A DNA stretch of 6,107 nucleotides from a bacterium (lineage in GTDB: Bacteria > Verrucomicrobiota > Verrucomicrobiae > Opitutales > Opitutaceae), in the NCBI GenBank assembly GCA_021780625.1, contig JAJXYI010000071.1:1-6107 (forward strand). The letters run 5' to 3'. The position numbers were made by a program, and so were the translations under genes. Numbering within the stretch: the first letter of the stretch is position 1; every line of letters begins with the position of its first letter. Shown piece by piece: positions 6,038-6,107 of the stretch. The notes under the pieces were generated by a model. It saw only the letters and a list, made by a program, of their open reading frames with translations, did no database searches and was not told the origin of the DNA.

Positions 6038-6107
6038 ATGAACGCCGCCGGGCTGTCCTTGTCCGGCCTGCAAGTCGGGTTTGCCACAGGCAAATCCAGT
6101 TTCCTTC
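6038..6107 (+). CDS. N-terminal fragment of an unidentified gene, cut by the window edge
   Basis: From ATG 6038 the frame reads MNAAGLSLSGLQVGFATGKS and stays open to the edge (23 codons). A second in-frame ATG at 6002 would add MPLRRVRGIPAC. The alternating hydrophobic pattern LSLSGLQVGF resembles the first strands of some ABC-transporter ATPases, but the Walker A region is not in the window and the product cannot be named. No ribosome binding site is visible before either ATG. The coding call rests on orientation, the open frame and position after a likely transcript end. Confidence 0.4.
   Translation, partial: MNAAGLSLSGLQVGFATGKSSFL

Noticed and set aside
6080..6094. TTTGCC-ACA-GGCAAA hairpin near the right edge
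   Set aside because: A 6-bp stem inside the start of a probable coding region, without flanking signals, is too weak to call a regulatory element.

Overview
The window is about 6.1 kb of GC-rich bacterial DNA with a Gram-negative lifestyle signature: a large TonB-dependent outer-membrane receptor with a signal peptide and a terminal phenylalanine. The starts I examined lack a clear Shine-Dalgarno sequence. Together with the receptor/sugar-enzyme/XylR-type regulator layout, this suggests a Verrucomicrobia-type genome such as an Opitutaceae member. That assignment is inference from style and cannot be proven from the sequence alone.

Layout. Minus strand, reading leftwards from about 4019: a TonB-dependent receptor (853 aa), a 97-bp gap holding a strong GC hairpin, then a GTG-started GH13 sucrose phosphorylase that runs off the left edge (453 codons seen). 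Plus strand, reading rightwards from 4253: a XylR-like regulator (387 aa; periplasmic-binding-protein-type sensor plus C-terminal AraC helix-turn-helix pair), a 154-aa GlcG/HbpS-like heme-binding-family protein, and the first codons of another gene cut by the right edge. The 233-bp divergent intergenic region (4020-4252) carries a 34-bp near-perfect palindrome and several GAAAA-type repeats. It is the obvious place for control of both directions.

How the parts fit. The most economical reading is a compact sucrose (or related alpha-glucoside) utilisation locus. The receptor would bring the sugar across the outer membrane, and an inner-membrane carrier not visible here would bring it into the cytoplasm. 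Sucrose phosphorylase would then split it with phosphate into alpha-glucose 1-phosphate and fructose, and the divergently encoded regulator would sense the sugar and switch the receptor-phosphorylase operon. This parallels the known Xanthomonas sux locus, but with a phosphorylase in place of the hydrolase and a XylR-type regulator in place of a LacI-type one. The role of the GlcG/HbpS-like protein beside the regulator is unknown. No RNA gene, mobile element, CRISPR array or broken gene was seen, and no gene-free stretch exceeds 300 bases.
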